DNA of 64,000 nt, taken from the NCBI RefSeq assembly GCF_000384295.1, contig NZ_KB913037.1:8524698-8588697 (forward strand), given 5' to 3'. The notes under the pieces are model-generated. The model was not told where the DNA came from and searched no databases. It saw nothing but the letters and a program-made list of their open reading frames with translations. The DNA comes from Amycolatopsis balhimycina FH 1894 (GTDB lineage: Bacteria; Actinomycetota; Actinomycetes; Mycobacteriales; Pseudonocardiaceae). Numbering within the stretch: the first letter of the stretch is position 1; each line of letters begins with the position of its first letter. Positions 9,146 through 17,942 of the stretch are shown here, piece by piece. A program made the position numbers and the translations under genes.

Positions 9146-9331
9146 CGTCTCAGACCGCCCATGGCGAGGCGTGCGCCGCCGATCCGGACCACCCCACCGC
9201 CGACCGCGTCCGCCCGTCTGACGTTCTCGCGGCGACATTCGACGAGCACCTCACGGCCACGGAACGTACATACACAAACACGCCCGGCGAGCGTCTGCTC
9301 GTCGGGAGTGGTGTGAAAGAAGACTATCTGG

Positions 9332-9405
9332 TCGGGATGACAGGATTTGAACCTGCGACCCTCCGCTCCCAAAGCGGATGCGCTACCAAGCTGCGCCACA
9401 TCCCG
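9332..9405 (-). tRNA. tRNA-Pro (UGG)
   Basis: On the minus strand the sequence folds into a full cloverleaf of 74 nt: acceptor stem CGGGATG/CATCCCG, D arm GCGC...GCGC, anticodon stem TCCGC/GCGGA with loop TTTGGGA (anticodon TGG), and T arm GCAGG-TTCAAAT-CCTGT. Discriminator base A. CCA is not encoded. It lies beside a decayed recombinase fragment. Confidence 0.95.
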
Positions 9406-9484
9406 GTACACCCCCAGGGGGGTGTGCGATCAGCCTAGCGGGTCACGCTAAGCTGACTTCGCACCCGGGTACCGACGGGGGCAC

Positions 9485-9555
9485 GCGGGTGTAGCTCAAT
9501 GGTAGAGCCCTAGTCTTCCAAACTAGCTACGCGGGTTCGATTCCCGTCACCCGCT
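9485..9555 (+). tRNA. tRNA-Gly (UCC)
   Basis: A 71-nt cloverleaf: acceptor GCGGGTG/CACCCGC, D arm GCTC...GAGC, anticodon stem CTAGT/ACTAG with loop CTTCCAA (anticodon TCC), T arm GCGGG-TTCGATT-CCCGT, discriminator T. CCA is encoded at 9556-9558. Its 3' part overlaps, in antisense, the end of the hybrid kinase gene. Confidence 0.96.
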
Positions 9556-12500
9556 CCATCCAGCGAAGCGGCGTCCGCCTCCAGGGACGTCGCTATCACG
9601 TCCAGCAGCTTGTCCGTGTCCACCGGCTTCGTGATGTAGTCGTCCGCGCCGCTGGCCAGGGTTCGGGCGCGGTCCTCCGCCGTTGCCTTGGCTGTGACCG
9701 CGATCACCGGGAGGTCGGCGTTGGCTGCCTCGGCTCGGATTGCCGCGATCGTTGCGTTTCCGTCCAGCTCCGGCATCATCACGTCCATCAGGACCAGGGC
9801 CGTGTCCTCGTTGCGCTCCAGGGCGCGGATTCCGTCGACGCCCGTCTCCGCGTAGATCACGTCCAGGCCCGCCTGCTCCAGGACCGCTGCCAGGGCGAAC
9901 ACGTTGCGCAGGTCGTCGTCGACGATGAGGACCTTCTCGCCGTGGAAGCGCTTCGGGGCGATGTCCGGGGCCGCCACCAGGACCGTGCTGGGTACCGGGG
10001 GCAGCCGGGGGGTCGACAACGCCGTCACCGGGTCGACCAGGTTGGCCGCCGCCACCGGCAGGTACAGGGTGAACGTGCTGCCCACGCCCGGTTCGCTCAC
10101 CACGCGCAGCTCGCCGCCCAGCAGTTCCGTCAGCTGCTGGCTGATGTTCAGCCCCAGGCCCGTGCCGCCGTACTTGCGGCTCGTCGTGCCGTCCGCCTGG
10201 CGGAACGCCTCGAAGATGACCGCCAGCTTCTCATCCGGGATCCCTATCCCGGTGTCCTCGACGGCGAACGCGATGATGCCGGGCGCGTTCCGCAGCGATT
10301 CCTGCTCCACCTCCGCCGGGTCCGCCGCCCGGATGTGCAGGCGGACGCCGCCCTCGTTGGTGAACTTCGCCGCGTTCGAGAGCAGATTCCGCAAGATCTG
10401 CTGGAGGCGGTGCTCGTCGGTGTGGACGCTGCCCGGCACCGGGGGGTCGATGTGGACGGCGAACTCGAGGCCCTTGTCCGCGGTCAGCGGCCGGCACAGC
10501 GACTCCACGTAGTCCACCAGCTCCGGCAGCGTGATGTCGGACATCTGCATGTCCAGCCGGCCCGCCTCGACCTTCGCCAGGTCCAGTATGTCGTTGATCA
10601 GCTGCTGCAGGTCCGAACCCGCCGCGTAGATCGTCTTCGCGAACTGGATCTGCTTCTCCGTGAGGTTGCCCTCGGGGTTCTCCGACAGCAGCTTCGCCAG
10701 GATCAACGCGCTGTTCAGCGGCGTCCGCAGCTCGTGCGACATGTTCGCCATGAACTCGGTCTTGTACTGCGACGCCACCGTCAGCTGCCCGGCGCGTTCC
10801 TCCAGTTCCTGGCGGGCCTGCTCGATCTCGCTGTTCTTGACCTCGATGTCGCGGTTCTGCTGCGCGAGCAGCGCGGCCTTCTCGGCCAGCTCGGTGTTGG
10901 ACCGCCGTAGCTCGCCCTGCTGGGCCTGCAGCTGCTCCGACCTGGCCCGCAGCTCCTGCGCCAGCCGCTGCGACTCCGTCAGCAGCGCCTCGGTCCGCGA
11001 GTTCGACAGGATCGTGTTCACGTTGACGCCGATCGTGTGCCGCAGCTGCTCCAGCAGGTCTTGGTGCACCGTGCTGAACTCGTTGACCGACGCCAGCTCC
11101 AGCACGCCGAGCACCTCGCCCTGGAACAGCACCGGCAGCACGATGAGGTTCACCGGCGCCGCCGAGCCGAGCCCGGACGAGATCAGCGCGTACTCCGGCG
11201 GTGCGTTGTGGACGAGGATCGTGCGCTGGTCGACGGCGGCCTGGCCGATCAGCGACTCGCCCATCGCGAACCGGAGCCCCGCGCGCGACTGCGCGAGCCC
11301 GTAGGCCGCGATGCACTCCAGCACCGTGCCGTCGCGGTCGTCGTCGCGGGCCAGGAAGAACGCGCCCTGCTGCGCGCGCACCAGCGGGGCCAGCTCGGAC
11401 AGGATCAGCGCCGCCACCGAGGCCAGGTCGCGGTGCCCCTGCATCCGGCCCGACAGCTGCGCGAGGTTCGTCTTCAGCCAGTCCTGTTCGCGGTTGGTCC
11501 TCGTCGTTTCCTTGAGGTTCGCGATCATCTGGTTGATGTTGTCCTTGAGGTCGGCCACCTCGCCGGACGCGTCGACCGTGATGTGCCGGGTCAGGTCGCC
11601 CGCCGTCACCGCCGTCGCGACCTGCGCGATCGCGCGGACCTGCGTGGTCAGGTTCCCGGCCAGCTGGTTCACGCTCTCGGTGAGCCGCTGCCAGGTGCCG
11701 GACACGCCGTCGACCTCGGCCTGGCCACCCAGCTTGCCCTCGGTGCCGACCTCGCGCGCCACGCGCGTGACCTCGGAGGCGAACGCCGAGAGCTGGTCGA
11801 CCATCGTGTTCATGGTCGTCTTGAGCTCGAGGATTTCGCCGCGGGCGTCGACGTCGATCTTCTTCGTCAGATCGCCCTTCGCGACCGCGGTGGTCACCTG
11901 CGAGATGTTGCGCACCTGGCTGGTCAGGTTGTGCGCCATGAAGTTGACGTTCTCGGTCAGGTCCTTCCAGGTCCCGGCGACACCGGGCACCCGCGCCTGG
12001 CCGCCGAGGATGCCTTCGGTGCCGACTTCGCGGGCGACGCGGGTGACCTCGTCGGCGAACGCGCGCAGCGTCTCGACCATGCCGTTCAGCGTCTCGGCCA
12101 GGGCCGCGACCTCGCCCTGGGCCTCGATGCGGATCTTCTTCGACAGGTCGCCGTTGGCCACCGCGCTCGCCACCGTGGCGATGTTGCGCACCTGGTCGGT
12201 CAGGTTGTCGGCCATGACGTTGACGTTGTCGGTGAGGTCCTTCCACGTGCCCGCGACGCCGCGGACGCGCGCCTGGCCGCCGAGGATGCCTTCGGTGCCG
12301 ACTTCGCGGGCGACGCGGGTGACCTCGTCGGCGAACGCCGAGAGCTGGTCGACCATCGTGTTCAGCGTCGTCTTGAGCTCGAGGATCTCGCCGCGGGCAT
12401 CGACAGTGATCTTCTGCGTCAGGTCGCCCTGCGCGACCGCCGCCGTCACCTGGGCGATGTTCCGGACCTGGTCGGTCAGGTTGTTCGCCATCGAGTTGAC

Positions 12501-14171
12501 GTTGTCGGTCAGGTCCTTCCAGGTCCCGGCGACGCCGGGCACGGTGGCCTGGCCGCCGAGCTTCCCCTCGGTACCGACTTCGCGGGCGACGCGGGTGACC
12601 TCGTCGGCGAACGCCGACAGCTGGTCCACCATCGTGTTCAGCGTGTTCTTGAGTTCCAGGATCTCGCCCCGGGCGTCGACCGCGATCTTCTGCGTCAGGT
12701 CGCCGCGTGCGACGGCCGTGGCGACCTGGGCGATGTTGCGCACCTGGGTGGTCAGGTTGTTCGCCATGAAGTTCACCGAGCCGGTGAGGTCGCGCCAGGT
12801 GCCGGCGACGCCGGGGACCTGCGCCTGCCCGCCCAGCTGACCCTCGGTGCCGACCTCGCGGGCCACCCGGGTGACTTCGTCGGCGAACGCGGACAGCTGG
12901 TCCACCATGGTGTTCATGGTCGTCTTGAGCTCGAGGATCTCGCCGCGGGCGTCGACGGTGATCTTCTGCGTCAGGTCGCCCTTCGCCACGGCCGTGGTCA
13001 CGTGCGAGATGTTGCGGACCTGGTCGGTGAGGTTGTCGGCCATCCCGTTGACCGAGTCGGTGAGGCTGCGCCACGTCCCGGCCGCGCCGGCCACCTCGGC
13101 CTGCCCGCCGAGCTTGCCCTCGCTGCCGACCTCGCGCGCCACGCGGGTGACTTCGCCGGCGAACGCGGAGAGCTGGTCGACCATCGTGTTCAGCGTGTTC
13201 TTCAGCTGCAGGATCTCGCCGCGGGCGTCGACATCGATCTTCTTCGTCAAGTCGCCGTTGGCCACCGCGGTCGCCACCTGGGAGATCCCGCGGACCTGGT
13301 CCGTGAGGTTGTCGGCCATCAGGTTGACCGAGTCGGTGAGGTCGCGCCACGTCCCGGCCACGCCCGGCACCTGGGCCTGGCCGCCGAGCTTGCCGTCCGA
13401 ACCGACCTCGCGGGAGACGCGGGTGACCTCGTCGGCGAACGCCGAGAGCTGGTCGACCATCGTGTTGATGGTGTTCTTGAGCTCGAGGATCTCGCCGCGG
13501 GCGTCGACGTTGATCTTCTGGGTCAGGTCGCCGCGCGCGACGGCGGTGGTGACCTGCGCGATGTTGCGGACCTGCTCGGTGAGGTTGTCGGCCATGAAGT
13601 TGACCGAGTCGGTCAGGTCGCGCCACGTGCCCGACACGCCCGGCACGACCGCCTGGCCGCCGAGACGTCCCTCACCAGCGATCTCGCGGGAGAGCCTCGT
13701 CACTTCGGCGGCGAACCGCGACAGCTGCGAGATGAGACCGTTGACCGTCTTCGCGAGCGTGGCGTACGCGCCCTGCAGCGGGCGGCCGTCCAGGGTGAGG
13801 GTCATCGGCTGGGACAGGTCGCCGTCGGCGACGGCGCCGAGCACCCGGTCGAGCTCGATCGCCGGCCGGGTGAGGTCCTCGACCAGGCCGTTCACGCAGT
13901 CGACGGCGGTGGTCCAGCCGCCGGGGCCGACCTGCCCCTCGAGCCGCTCGCTGAGCCTGCCTTCCTGCCCGACCGCCCCGCGCACCCGCAGCAGTTCGCT
14001 GACCAGCCGCTGGTTGCGTTCGGCGATGTCGTTGAACGCGACGGCGAGCTGCGCCGAGATGCCGTCGCCGTGGGGGACGAGCCGCCGGCGGAAGTTGCCG
14101 TCCCCGAGATCCCGCACCGCGACGAGCACCCGCTCCAGCGCGGCCGCTTCGCTCTGGGATTCCGTTGTCAT
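9510..14171 (-). CDS. Hybrid histidine kinase with tandem HAMP repeats
   Basis: A 1553-residue soluble hybrid kinase. After a short N-terminal module come about nine HAMP-type units, eight of them in near-identical 92-residue repeats (each with LGGQA, AGTW and GDLTQKI landmarks; about residues 110-870). A GAF domain (about 890-1050), a Gln/Glu-rich coiled coil, HisKA with His1146 in SHELRTPL, HATPase_c (DTGIGIP, GGTGLGL) and a receiver domain (from about 1411; Asp in [13 protein letters not shown]) follow. No membrane segment is seen, so it probably senses an intracellular signal, like fungal group III kinases. The ATG at 14171 follows GGAGAGGG. The last 15 codons run antisense through tRNA-Gly, which supplies the stop. 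Confidence 0.92.
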   Translation of the reverse strand: MTTESQSEAAALERVLVAVRDLGDGNFRRRLVPHGDGISAQLAVAFNDIAERNQRLVSELLRVRGAVGQEGRLSERLEGQVGPGGWTTAVDCVNGLVEDLTRPAIELDRVLGAVADGDLSQPMTLTLDGRPLQGAYATLAKTVNGLISQLSRFAAEVTRLSREIAGEGRLGGQAVVPGVSGTWRDLTDSVNFMADNLTEQVRNIAQVTTAVARGDLTQKINVDARGEILELKNTINTMVDQLSAFADEVTRVSREVGSDGKLGGQAQVPGVAGTWRDLTDSVNLMADNLTDQVRGISQVATAVANGDLTKKIDVDARGEILQLKNTLNTMVDQLSAFAGEVTRVAREVGSEGKLGGQAEVAGAAGTWRSLTDSVNGMADNLTDQVRNISHVTTAVAKGDLTQKITVDARGEILELKTTMNTMVDQLSAFADEVTRVAREVGTEGQLGGQAQVPGVAGTWRDLTGSVNFMANNLTTQVRNIAQVATAVARGDLTQKIAVDARGEILELKNTLNTMVDQLSAFADEVTRVAREVGTEGKLGGQATVPGVAGTWKDLTDNVNSMANNLTDQVRNIAQVTAAVAQGDLTQKITVDARGEILELKTTLNTMVDQLSAFADEVTRVAREVGTEGILGGQARVRGVAGTWKDLTDNVNVMADNLTDQVRNIATVASAVANGDLSKKIRIEAQGEVAALAETLNGMVETLRAFADEVTRVAREVGTEGILGGQARVPGVAGTWKDLTENVNFMAHNLTSQVRNISQVTTAVAKGDLTKKIDVDARGEILELKTTMNTMVDQLSAFASEVTRVAREVGTEGKLGGQAEVDGVSGTWQRLTESVNQLAGNLTTQVRAIAQVATAVTAGDLTRHITVDASGEVADLKDNINQMIANLKETTRTNREQDWLKTNLAQLSGRMQGHRDLASVAALILSELAPLVRAQQGAFFLARDDDRDGTVLECIAAYGLAQSRAGLRFAMGESLIGQAAVDQRTILVHNAPPEYALISSGLGSAAPVNLIVLPVLFQGEVLGVLELASVNEFSTVHQDLLEQLRHTIGVNVNTILSNSRTEALLTESQRLAQELRARSEQLQAQQGELRRSNTELAEKAALLAQQNRDIEVKNSEIEQARQELEERAGQLTVASQYKTEFMANMSHELRTPLNSALILAKLLSENPEGNLTEKQIQFAKTIYAAGSDLQQLINDILDLAKVEAGRLDMQMSDITLPELVDYVESLCRPLTADKGLEFAVHIDPPVPGSVHTDEHRLQQILRNLLSNAAKFTNEGGVRLHIRAADPAEVEQESLRNAPGIIAFAVEDTGIGIPDEKLAVIFEAFRQADGTTSRKYGGTGLGLNISQQLTELLGGELRVVSEPGVGSTFTLYLPVAAANLVDPVTALSTPRLPPVPSTVLVAAPDIAPKRFHGEKVLIVDDDLRNVFALAAVLEQAGLDVIYAETGVDGIRALERNEDTALVLMDVMMPELDGNATIAAIRAEAANADLPVIAVTAKATAEDRARTLASGADDYITKPVDTDKLLDVIATSLEADAASLDGAGDGNRTRVASLED
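11475..13680 (-). repeat. 276-bp tandem coding repeat (HAMP array)
   Basis: About eight in-frame copies of a 276-bp unit encode the kinase's HAMP pairs. Landmarks recur at constant spacing from about 13650 down to about 11730. Identity between units is high at the DNA level, so copy number could change by recombination or replication slippage. Boundaries are approximate. Confidence 0.85.
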
Positions 14172-14310
14172 GTGTGCCGACCCTCTCCACCACGCGCGCG
14201 CCAGCCATGGTCGTCGACCCAGCGTGCCATGCTTCGCCCTACACTTCGAGCCAGTCCGCCCGCTCACGCGGTAGCCGTACGACAGCAGTCCGGAGGCAGG
14301 AGGTCCGTGC

Positions 14311-15864
14311 ATGGTGTCACGACCGGCCCCGGCGTCGGCGGCCCTGGCGCCGATGACCGGTGACGGCGGGCCGCCGGGCTTCGACGCGTTCGGGCGGGCC
14401 GTCCTCGAAGACGTGCGCGACGCGGTGTTCCTGCAGGACGCCGAAGGGGCGGTGCGCTGGGCGAACCCGGCCGCGCGAGCGCTGGCCGGAGAGGCCGCGC
14501 CGCGCCTGAACCCCGTCGCCGAGACCTCCGGGCACATAGAAGTCGCCGGCCGTCGTCACCCGGCAAGGGTCTGCGCCCTGCCGGGCGGCTGGCACGCCTG
14601 GACGGTCCCGGCGGAGGAGGTCCCGCAGCGGCACGTGGGCGACTTCCTGGCCCAGGCCGGGCCGCGGCTGGCGACCGCGCACGGCCGTCACGGCACCGCT
14701 CGCGTGATCGCCGAGCTGGCGGCGTCGGCGCTGGCCGAGACCGTCTTCGTCCTGCTGCCGACCACCCGCGGCCGGTGGGAGTGGTGGAGCTGCGAGCGCC
14801 CCGCCGCGCAGGGCCACGGCCGGATCCGGCGGGTCCCGCCCCAGGCCGCGCCGGTGCTCGCGGCGACGTTCGGCGCCACCGGGCGGCCGCAGTTCGCCCC
14901 GGTGCCCGCGGCCGAGGTCGCCACGCTGCCGCCGGTCGTCGCCGACCGTTTCGCCGGGCACGCCGACGTCTCGGTCGTCTCGCTCGGCCCGAACGTGGGT
15001 GCCGGGGTCACCGGCGCCCTGCTGCTGGGCCGCCGCGCCGACCCGGACTTCGGCGCCGAGCAGGCCCGCGCGGTCGTCGAGTTCGCCAAGGCGGCCGGGA
15101 CGGCCCTGGCCAACGCCCAGCGCTACGCCCGCCAGGAGGAGGCGACCCGCGGGCTGGAGACCACCCTGCGCCCGGTCGACCCGCCCGAGCTCGACGGCGC
15201 CCGCTTCGAGACCTGGTACGAGCCGGCGGGTGGCGTGCTCGCGGTCGGCGGGGACTTCTTCGACGTCCTCGCCCACGACGACGGCAGCGCGTTCCTGGTG
15301 CTCGGCGACATCTGCGGCAAGGGACCGGAGGCCGCCGCGCTGACCGGCCGGGTCCGGCACGCACTGACCGCGCTCGCCATGGTCGAACGCGACGGCCGCA
15401 CACTGCTGCGGCTGCTCAACGAACTGCTCATCGCCGGCGGCAGCAGCCGGTTCGCCACCCTCGTGCTCGGCACGGCCCGCCCGTCCGACGGGGGTGTCGG
15501 CCTGACGCTGGCCTCCGGCGGGCACCCGGCGCCGCTGATCGTCCGCCGGTCGGGCGTGGTCGAGGAGGTCACAGTCCCGGGCACACTGGTCGGCATCTCG
15601 CCGCAGGCCCGGTTCGCCGAAGCCGAGGTGCGGCTGGAGCGCGGCGACGTCTGCCTGCTCTACACCGACGGCATCACCGAGGCCCGCAACCGGCACGACC
15701 AGAGCGAGCTCTTCGGCGACGACCGGTTGCGCTCGGTGCTCGCGGCCGCGGCGGGCGAGCCGGCCCGCGAGGTGGTGCGGCGGCTGCGTCAGGCCGTGCG
15801 CGACTGGCTCGGCAGCTCCGCACATGACGATATCGCCGTGCTCGCCGTGGAATGTGCGGACTAA
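14311..15864 (+). CDS. PAS-GAF-SpoIIE (PP2C-type) phosphatase
   Basis: A 517-residue cytoplasmic RsbU/SpoIIE-like serine phosphatase. A PAS-like domain (about 28-90, VFLQDAEGAVRWANPAARAL) is followed by a GAF-like region (about 125-270) and the phosphatase (about 295-515). The phosphatase motifs GGDFFDVL, LGDICGKGPEAAAL, SGGHPAPLIV, LLYTDGITEARN and HDDIAVLAVE include the expected metal-binding Asp residues. GGAGG precedes the ATG. It is divergent from the HAMP-array kinase with 139 bp between starts, so the two probably share a control region and act in one signalling route. Such proteins usually dephosphorylate anti-anti-sigma factors; no STAS or RsbW gene is in the window. Confidence 0.9.
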   Translation: MVSRPAPASAALAPMTGDGGPPGFDAFGRAVLEDVRDAVFLQDAEGAVRWANPAARALAGEAAPRLNPVAETSGHIEVAGRRHPARVCALPGGWHAWTVPAEEVPQRHVGDFLAQAGPRLATAHGRHGTARVIAELAASALAETVFVLLPTTRGRWEWWSCERPAAQGHGRIRRVPPQAAPVLAATFGATGRPQFAPVPAAEVATLPPVVADRFAGHADVSVVSLGPNVGAGVTGALLLGRRADPDFGAEQARAVVEFAKAAGTALANAQRYARQEEATRGLETTLRPVDPPELDGARFETWYEPAGGVLAVGGDFFDVLAHDDGSAFLVLGDICGKGPEAAALTGRVRHALTALAMVERDGRTLLRLLNELLIAGGSSRFATLVLGTARPSDGGVGLTLASGGHPAPLIVRRSGVVEEVTVPGTLVGISPQARFAEAEVRLERGDVCLLYTDGITEARNRHDQSELFGDDRLRSVLAAAAGEPAREVVRRLRQAVRDWLGSSAHDDIAVLAVECAD

Positions 15865-15872
15865 CCCATCTT

Positions 15873-15926
15873 GCGGGGGTTCCGGGTGGCGGAGCCCCCG
15901 GCCCGGGGCGAAGCCCCGGATGTCAC
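15873..15926. repeat. GC-rich double-hairpin intergenic repeat, copy 1
   Basis: Two adjacent hairpins: GGGGG...CCCCC around TTCCGGGTGGCGGAG, then CCGGGG-CGAAG-CCCCGG. The same unit recurs at 16561 and twice in tandem at 60641-60766. It begins about ten bases after the phosphatase stop and may end transcription. Confidence 0.75.
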
Positions 15927-15938
15927 TGTCCTTTGTGG

Positions 15939-15987
15939 ACTGAGTTTGACGCCGTGGCGAGGGGGTAATTACCCCGGTGCACTCAGT
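15939..15987 (+). promoter_or_regulatory. Inverted repeats upstream of DJ-1/PfpI gene
   Basis: ACTGAGT (15939-15945) pairs with ACTCAGT (15981-15987). Between them lie TTGACG (15946-15951) and a perfect palindrome GGGGTAATTACCCC (15962-15975). The nested symmetry just before the gene's ribosome binding site suggests an operator, but no regulator can be named. Confidence 0.4.
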
Positions 15988-16006
15988 TTTCCGACGGAGG
16001 AGCCCC

Positions 16007-16549
16007 ATGGCGAACGCACTGCAAGGACGCCGGGTCGCGATCCTGGCCGCGGACGGCGTCGAACAGGTCGAGCTGGAAAAGCCGCGCCAGGCCGTCCTCG
16101 ACGAGGGCGCCACGGTCGAGCTGGTGTCCCTGGACACCGGCGAAATCCAGGCGATGAACGGCGACATCGACAAGGGCGACCGGTTCCCGGTGGACCGGAA
16201 GGTCGCCGACGTCGAGGTCGGCGACTTCGACGCGCTGCTGCTGCCCGGCGGCACGATGAACCCCGACAACCTGCGCACGGACCCCGCCGCGGTCAAGTTC
16301 GCCGGCGACTTCGTGCGTGCCGGCAAGCCGGTCGGGGTGATCTGCCACGGTCCGTGGACGCTCGTCGAAGCGGATGTCGTACGTGGCCGCACGCTGACGT
16401 CGTACCCGAGCATCCGGACCGACATCCGTAACGCCGGCGGCACGGTGATCGACGAAGAGGTCGTAGTGGACAACGGACTGGTCTCCAGCCGCAACCCGGA
16501 CGACCTGCCGGCGTTCTGCCGGACAGTCGTGCGAGAGTTTGCGCGCTGA
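16007..16549 (+). CDS. DJ-1/PfpI family protein
   Basis: A 180-residue type-1 glutamine-amidotransferase-like protein of the DJ-1/PfpI group. The nucleophile elbow is GVICHGPWTL, with Cys followed by His, and the upstream acidic residue is in the VEQVELEKPRQ segment, as in PfpI/YhbO-like proteins. The gene is predicted to act in stress handling (glyoxalase III-like or chaperone-type activity is reported for relatives). The frame is open from 15977, but GGAGGAG immediately upstream fixes the ATG at 16007. It stands alone between two copies of the double-hairpin repeat. Confidence 0.9.
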   Translation: MANALQGRRVAILAADGVEQVELEKPRQAVLDEGATVELVSLDTGEIQAMNGDIDKGDRFPVDRKVADVEVGDFDALLLPGGTMNPDNLRTDPAAVKFAGDFVRAGKPVGVICHGPWTLVEADVVRGRTLTSYPSIRTDIRNAGGTVIDEEVVVDNGLVSSRNPDDLPAFCRTVVREFAR

Positions 16550-16560
16550 CCCGTGCTTAT

Positions 16561-16612
16561 TGCGGGGGTCCGGGTGGCGGAGCCCCCGGCTCGGGGCGAA
16601 GCCCCGGACGAT
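16561..16612. repeat. GC-rich double-hairpin intergenic repeat, copy 2
   Basis: A second copy of the unit at 15873, with the first hairpin one base shorter and the same CCGGGGC-type second hairpin. It directly follows the PfpI gene stop, so copies 1 and 2 flank that gene like bookends. Confidence 0.75.
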
Positions 16613-16737
16613 GCTGTCCTCTGTGGACCGTCCCTCTTTCGTGTGTTAAGTCCCGCTTAAATCTGTTGGCTTTCGGCACCGCGGCGGAGGACGCTGAGGG
16701 TGTGACGAGGATCGCCCGTGGAGAGGAGGTGGACGCG

Positions 16738-16902
16738 ATGACTGTGCACGCAAGGCGCTACGGCCGCTGGTGCCGTGAACACTTCGACGCGATCGCCGCC
16801 GAAGGCGTTCCCGCACCCCGCGGCGGCGAGCCCGCCGGCCAGGCCCTGCCCGAACCCGAGCCGGAGCCTGTTCAACCGGCCACCGAGCAGCCGCAACGCT
16901 GA
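16738..16902 (+). CDS. Small Pro/Glu-rich protein (54 aa)
   Basis: A 54-residue reading frame beginning MTVHARRYGRWCREHFDAI and ending in a Pro-Glu-rich tail. A strong ribosome binding site, GAGAGGAGG, lies nine bases before the ATG at 16738, and a powerful terminator starts ten bases after the stop. These support a real gene despite its size. The N-terminal half is basic and aromatic and may bind nucleic acid or protein; the tail is likely disordered. No family recognised. Confidence 0.55.
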   Translation: MTVHARRYGRWCREHFDAIAAEGVPAPRGGEPAGQALPEPEPEPVQPATEQPQR

Positions 16903-16911
16903 CCGGAACGC

Positions 16912-16948
16912 GAAGAAGGCCTCCCCGGACTCCGGGGAGGCCTTCTTC
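16912..16948. terminator. Strong bidirectional terminator
   Basis: A perfect 18-bp stem (16912-16929 with 16931-16948) closes a one-base loop. The outer GAAG/CTTC ends give A-rich and T-rich flanks, so it can work on both strands. It sits between the stops of the convergent genes at 16902 and 16955. Confidence 0.85.
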
Positions 16949-16954
16949 CGTGCG

Positions 16955-17365
16955 TCAGCGGTAGCTGCGCCGGTACCAGACCCGCCGGGGGCCGGGCACG
17001 CCGATGCGGGTGATGACGTCGGTCAGGATGGCGCCGATGACGAGCCAGATGACGGCGGCGAGACCGTCGTTGAGGAACGTCCGCAGCCCCACCGAGTCCG
17101 GCGTGAAGAGGTTGCGCAGGCCGAGCGACACGCCCGCCGACCACTCCGAGATCAGGTGCGCGAAGCCGTTCGCCGAGTTCGCCGAGCCCAGCACCAGCAC
17201 GATGTGCACGGCCAGGACCAGCGCGAACACCGCGCAGACGAGGTGGATGAGGGCGTTGATCGTGCGGACGACCCGGAGGCGCGGGTGGGTGCGCTCCACG
17301 ATCTCTTCGGCCGGTGCGGGCTCGTACGGCGTGCCGTACGGCTCGGGGGGCGGGGGATACGGCAT
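16955..17365 (-). CDS. Small integral membrane protein
   Basis: A 136-residue protein with a Pro/Tyr/Glu-rich cytoplasmic N-terminus, a first membrane span around LIHLVCAVFALVLAVHIVLVL, a connecting segment (GLRNLFTPDSVGLRTFLNDG) and a second span, LAAVIWLVIGAILTDVITRI. A basic C-terminus (RRVWYRRSYR) suggests both ends are inside. The ATG at 17365 has AAAGGA upstream. No family with known function was recognised. It is convergent with the 54-aa gene and divergent from the HTH operon. Confidence 0.75.
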   Translation of the reverse strand: MPYPPPPEPYGTPYEPAPAEEIVERTHPRLRVVRTINALIHLVCAVFALVLAVHIVLVLGSANSANGFAHLISEWSAGVSLGLRNLFTPDSVGLRTFLNDGLAAVIWLVIGAILTDVITRIGVPGPRRVWYRRSYR

Positions 17366-17460
17366 CGTCGGCGTCCTTTCGACTGTCCGATGTGGACGTA
17401 TCGGGCGAGCGGGAACAACACGGGGAATACCCGTCACCCGGGTGAGCGAACCGCGTACTC

Positions 17461-17500
17461 CTCAAACTTCCCTATTGGATGAGTGATAGGGTAGTTTGAG
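17461..17500. promoter_or_regulatory. Long inverted repeat before HTH operon
   Basis: Two 15-nt arms (17461-17475 and 17486-17500) match at 14 of 15 positions around a 10-nt centre. The repeat ends 16 bp before the ATG of an excisionase-type HTH gene and just before its ribosome binding site. An autoregulatory operator is the simplest reading; a transcript hairpin controlling the ribosome site is an alternative. Confidence 0.55.
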
Positions 17501-17516
17501 GCATGCAAGGAGGGTC

Positions 17517-17942
17517 ATGGCGCAGGAAGTCTTCTCCGTCGAACAGGTCGCCGCGAAGCTCGGCCTGCACGTCCGGACCGTCCGGAACTACGTGCGGGAC
17601 GGGCGGCTGAAGGCGGTCCGGATCGGCAAGCAGTACCGGATCACGGCCGAGGACCTGGCGGCCTTCACCGGGCTGCCCGTCGCGGAGCGGGCCGAGGCGC
17701 CGACCGCCGAGCTGTCGGGCGTCGCCGAGATCGGCGGCGTCGACCGGGCCGCGGCCGACCGGATCGCCACCATGGTCGTGGCCTCGGTGAACGGGCCGCG
17801 GGACGGTGGTGAACGGCCCCTGCGCGTCGAAACCATCTACGACGGGGAGCGCTCCACCATGAAGATCATCGTGCTTGGCGACCTCGCCGCCGGCGCCGAC
17901 CTGCTGCGCTGGGTGGCCTCGGTCACGGAGAACCTGACGTGA
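17517..17942 (+). CDS. Excisionase/MerR-type HTH regulator
   Basis: A 141-residue protein with an N-terminal winged helix of the HTH_17 (excisionase) type: FSVEQVAAKLGLHVRTVRN followed by the wing VRDGRLKAVRIGKQYRI, residues 5-52. The C-terminal 80 residues, with KIIVLGDLAAGADLLRWV, may be an effector-binding or dimer domain. AAGGAGGG fixes the ATG at 17517. It is first in a three-gene run with four-base overlaps, so it probably controls the hydrolase and DUF4180 genes and itself through the large inverted repeat upstream. Confidence 0.8.
   Translation: MAQEVFSVEQVAAKLGLHVRTVRNYVRDGRLKAVRIGKQYRITAEDLAAFTGLPVAERAEAPTAELSGVAEIGGVDRAAADRIATMVVASVNGPRDGGERPLRVETIYDGERSTMKIIVLGDLAAGADLLRWVASVTENLT

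Noticed and set aside
11475-13680. Regular repeats considered as a CRISPR-like array
   Set aside because: The 276-bp units are contiguous coding repeats without spacers; no CRISPR array or cas gene is seen anywhere in the window.
11037-14363. Very long plus-strand frame opposite the hybrid kinase
   Set aside because: It is the antisense of the repetitive kinase gene; its Asp/Val/Gly-Arg composition is typical of shadows in GC-rich DNA and no domain is seen.
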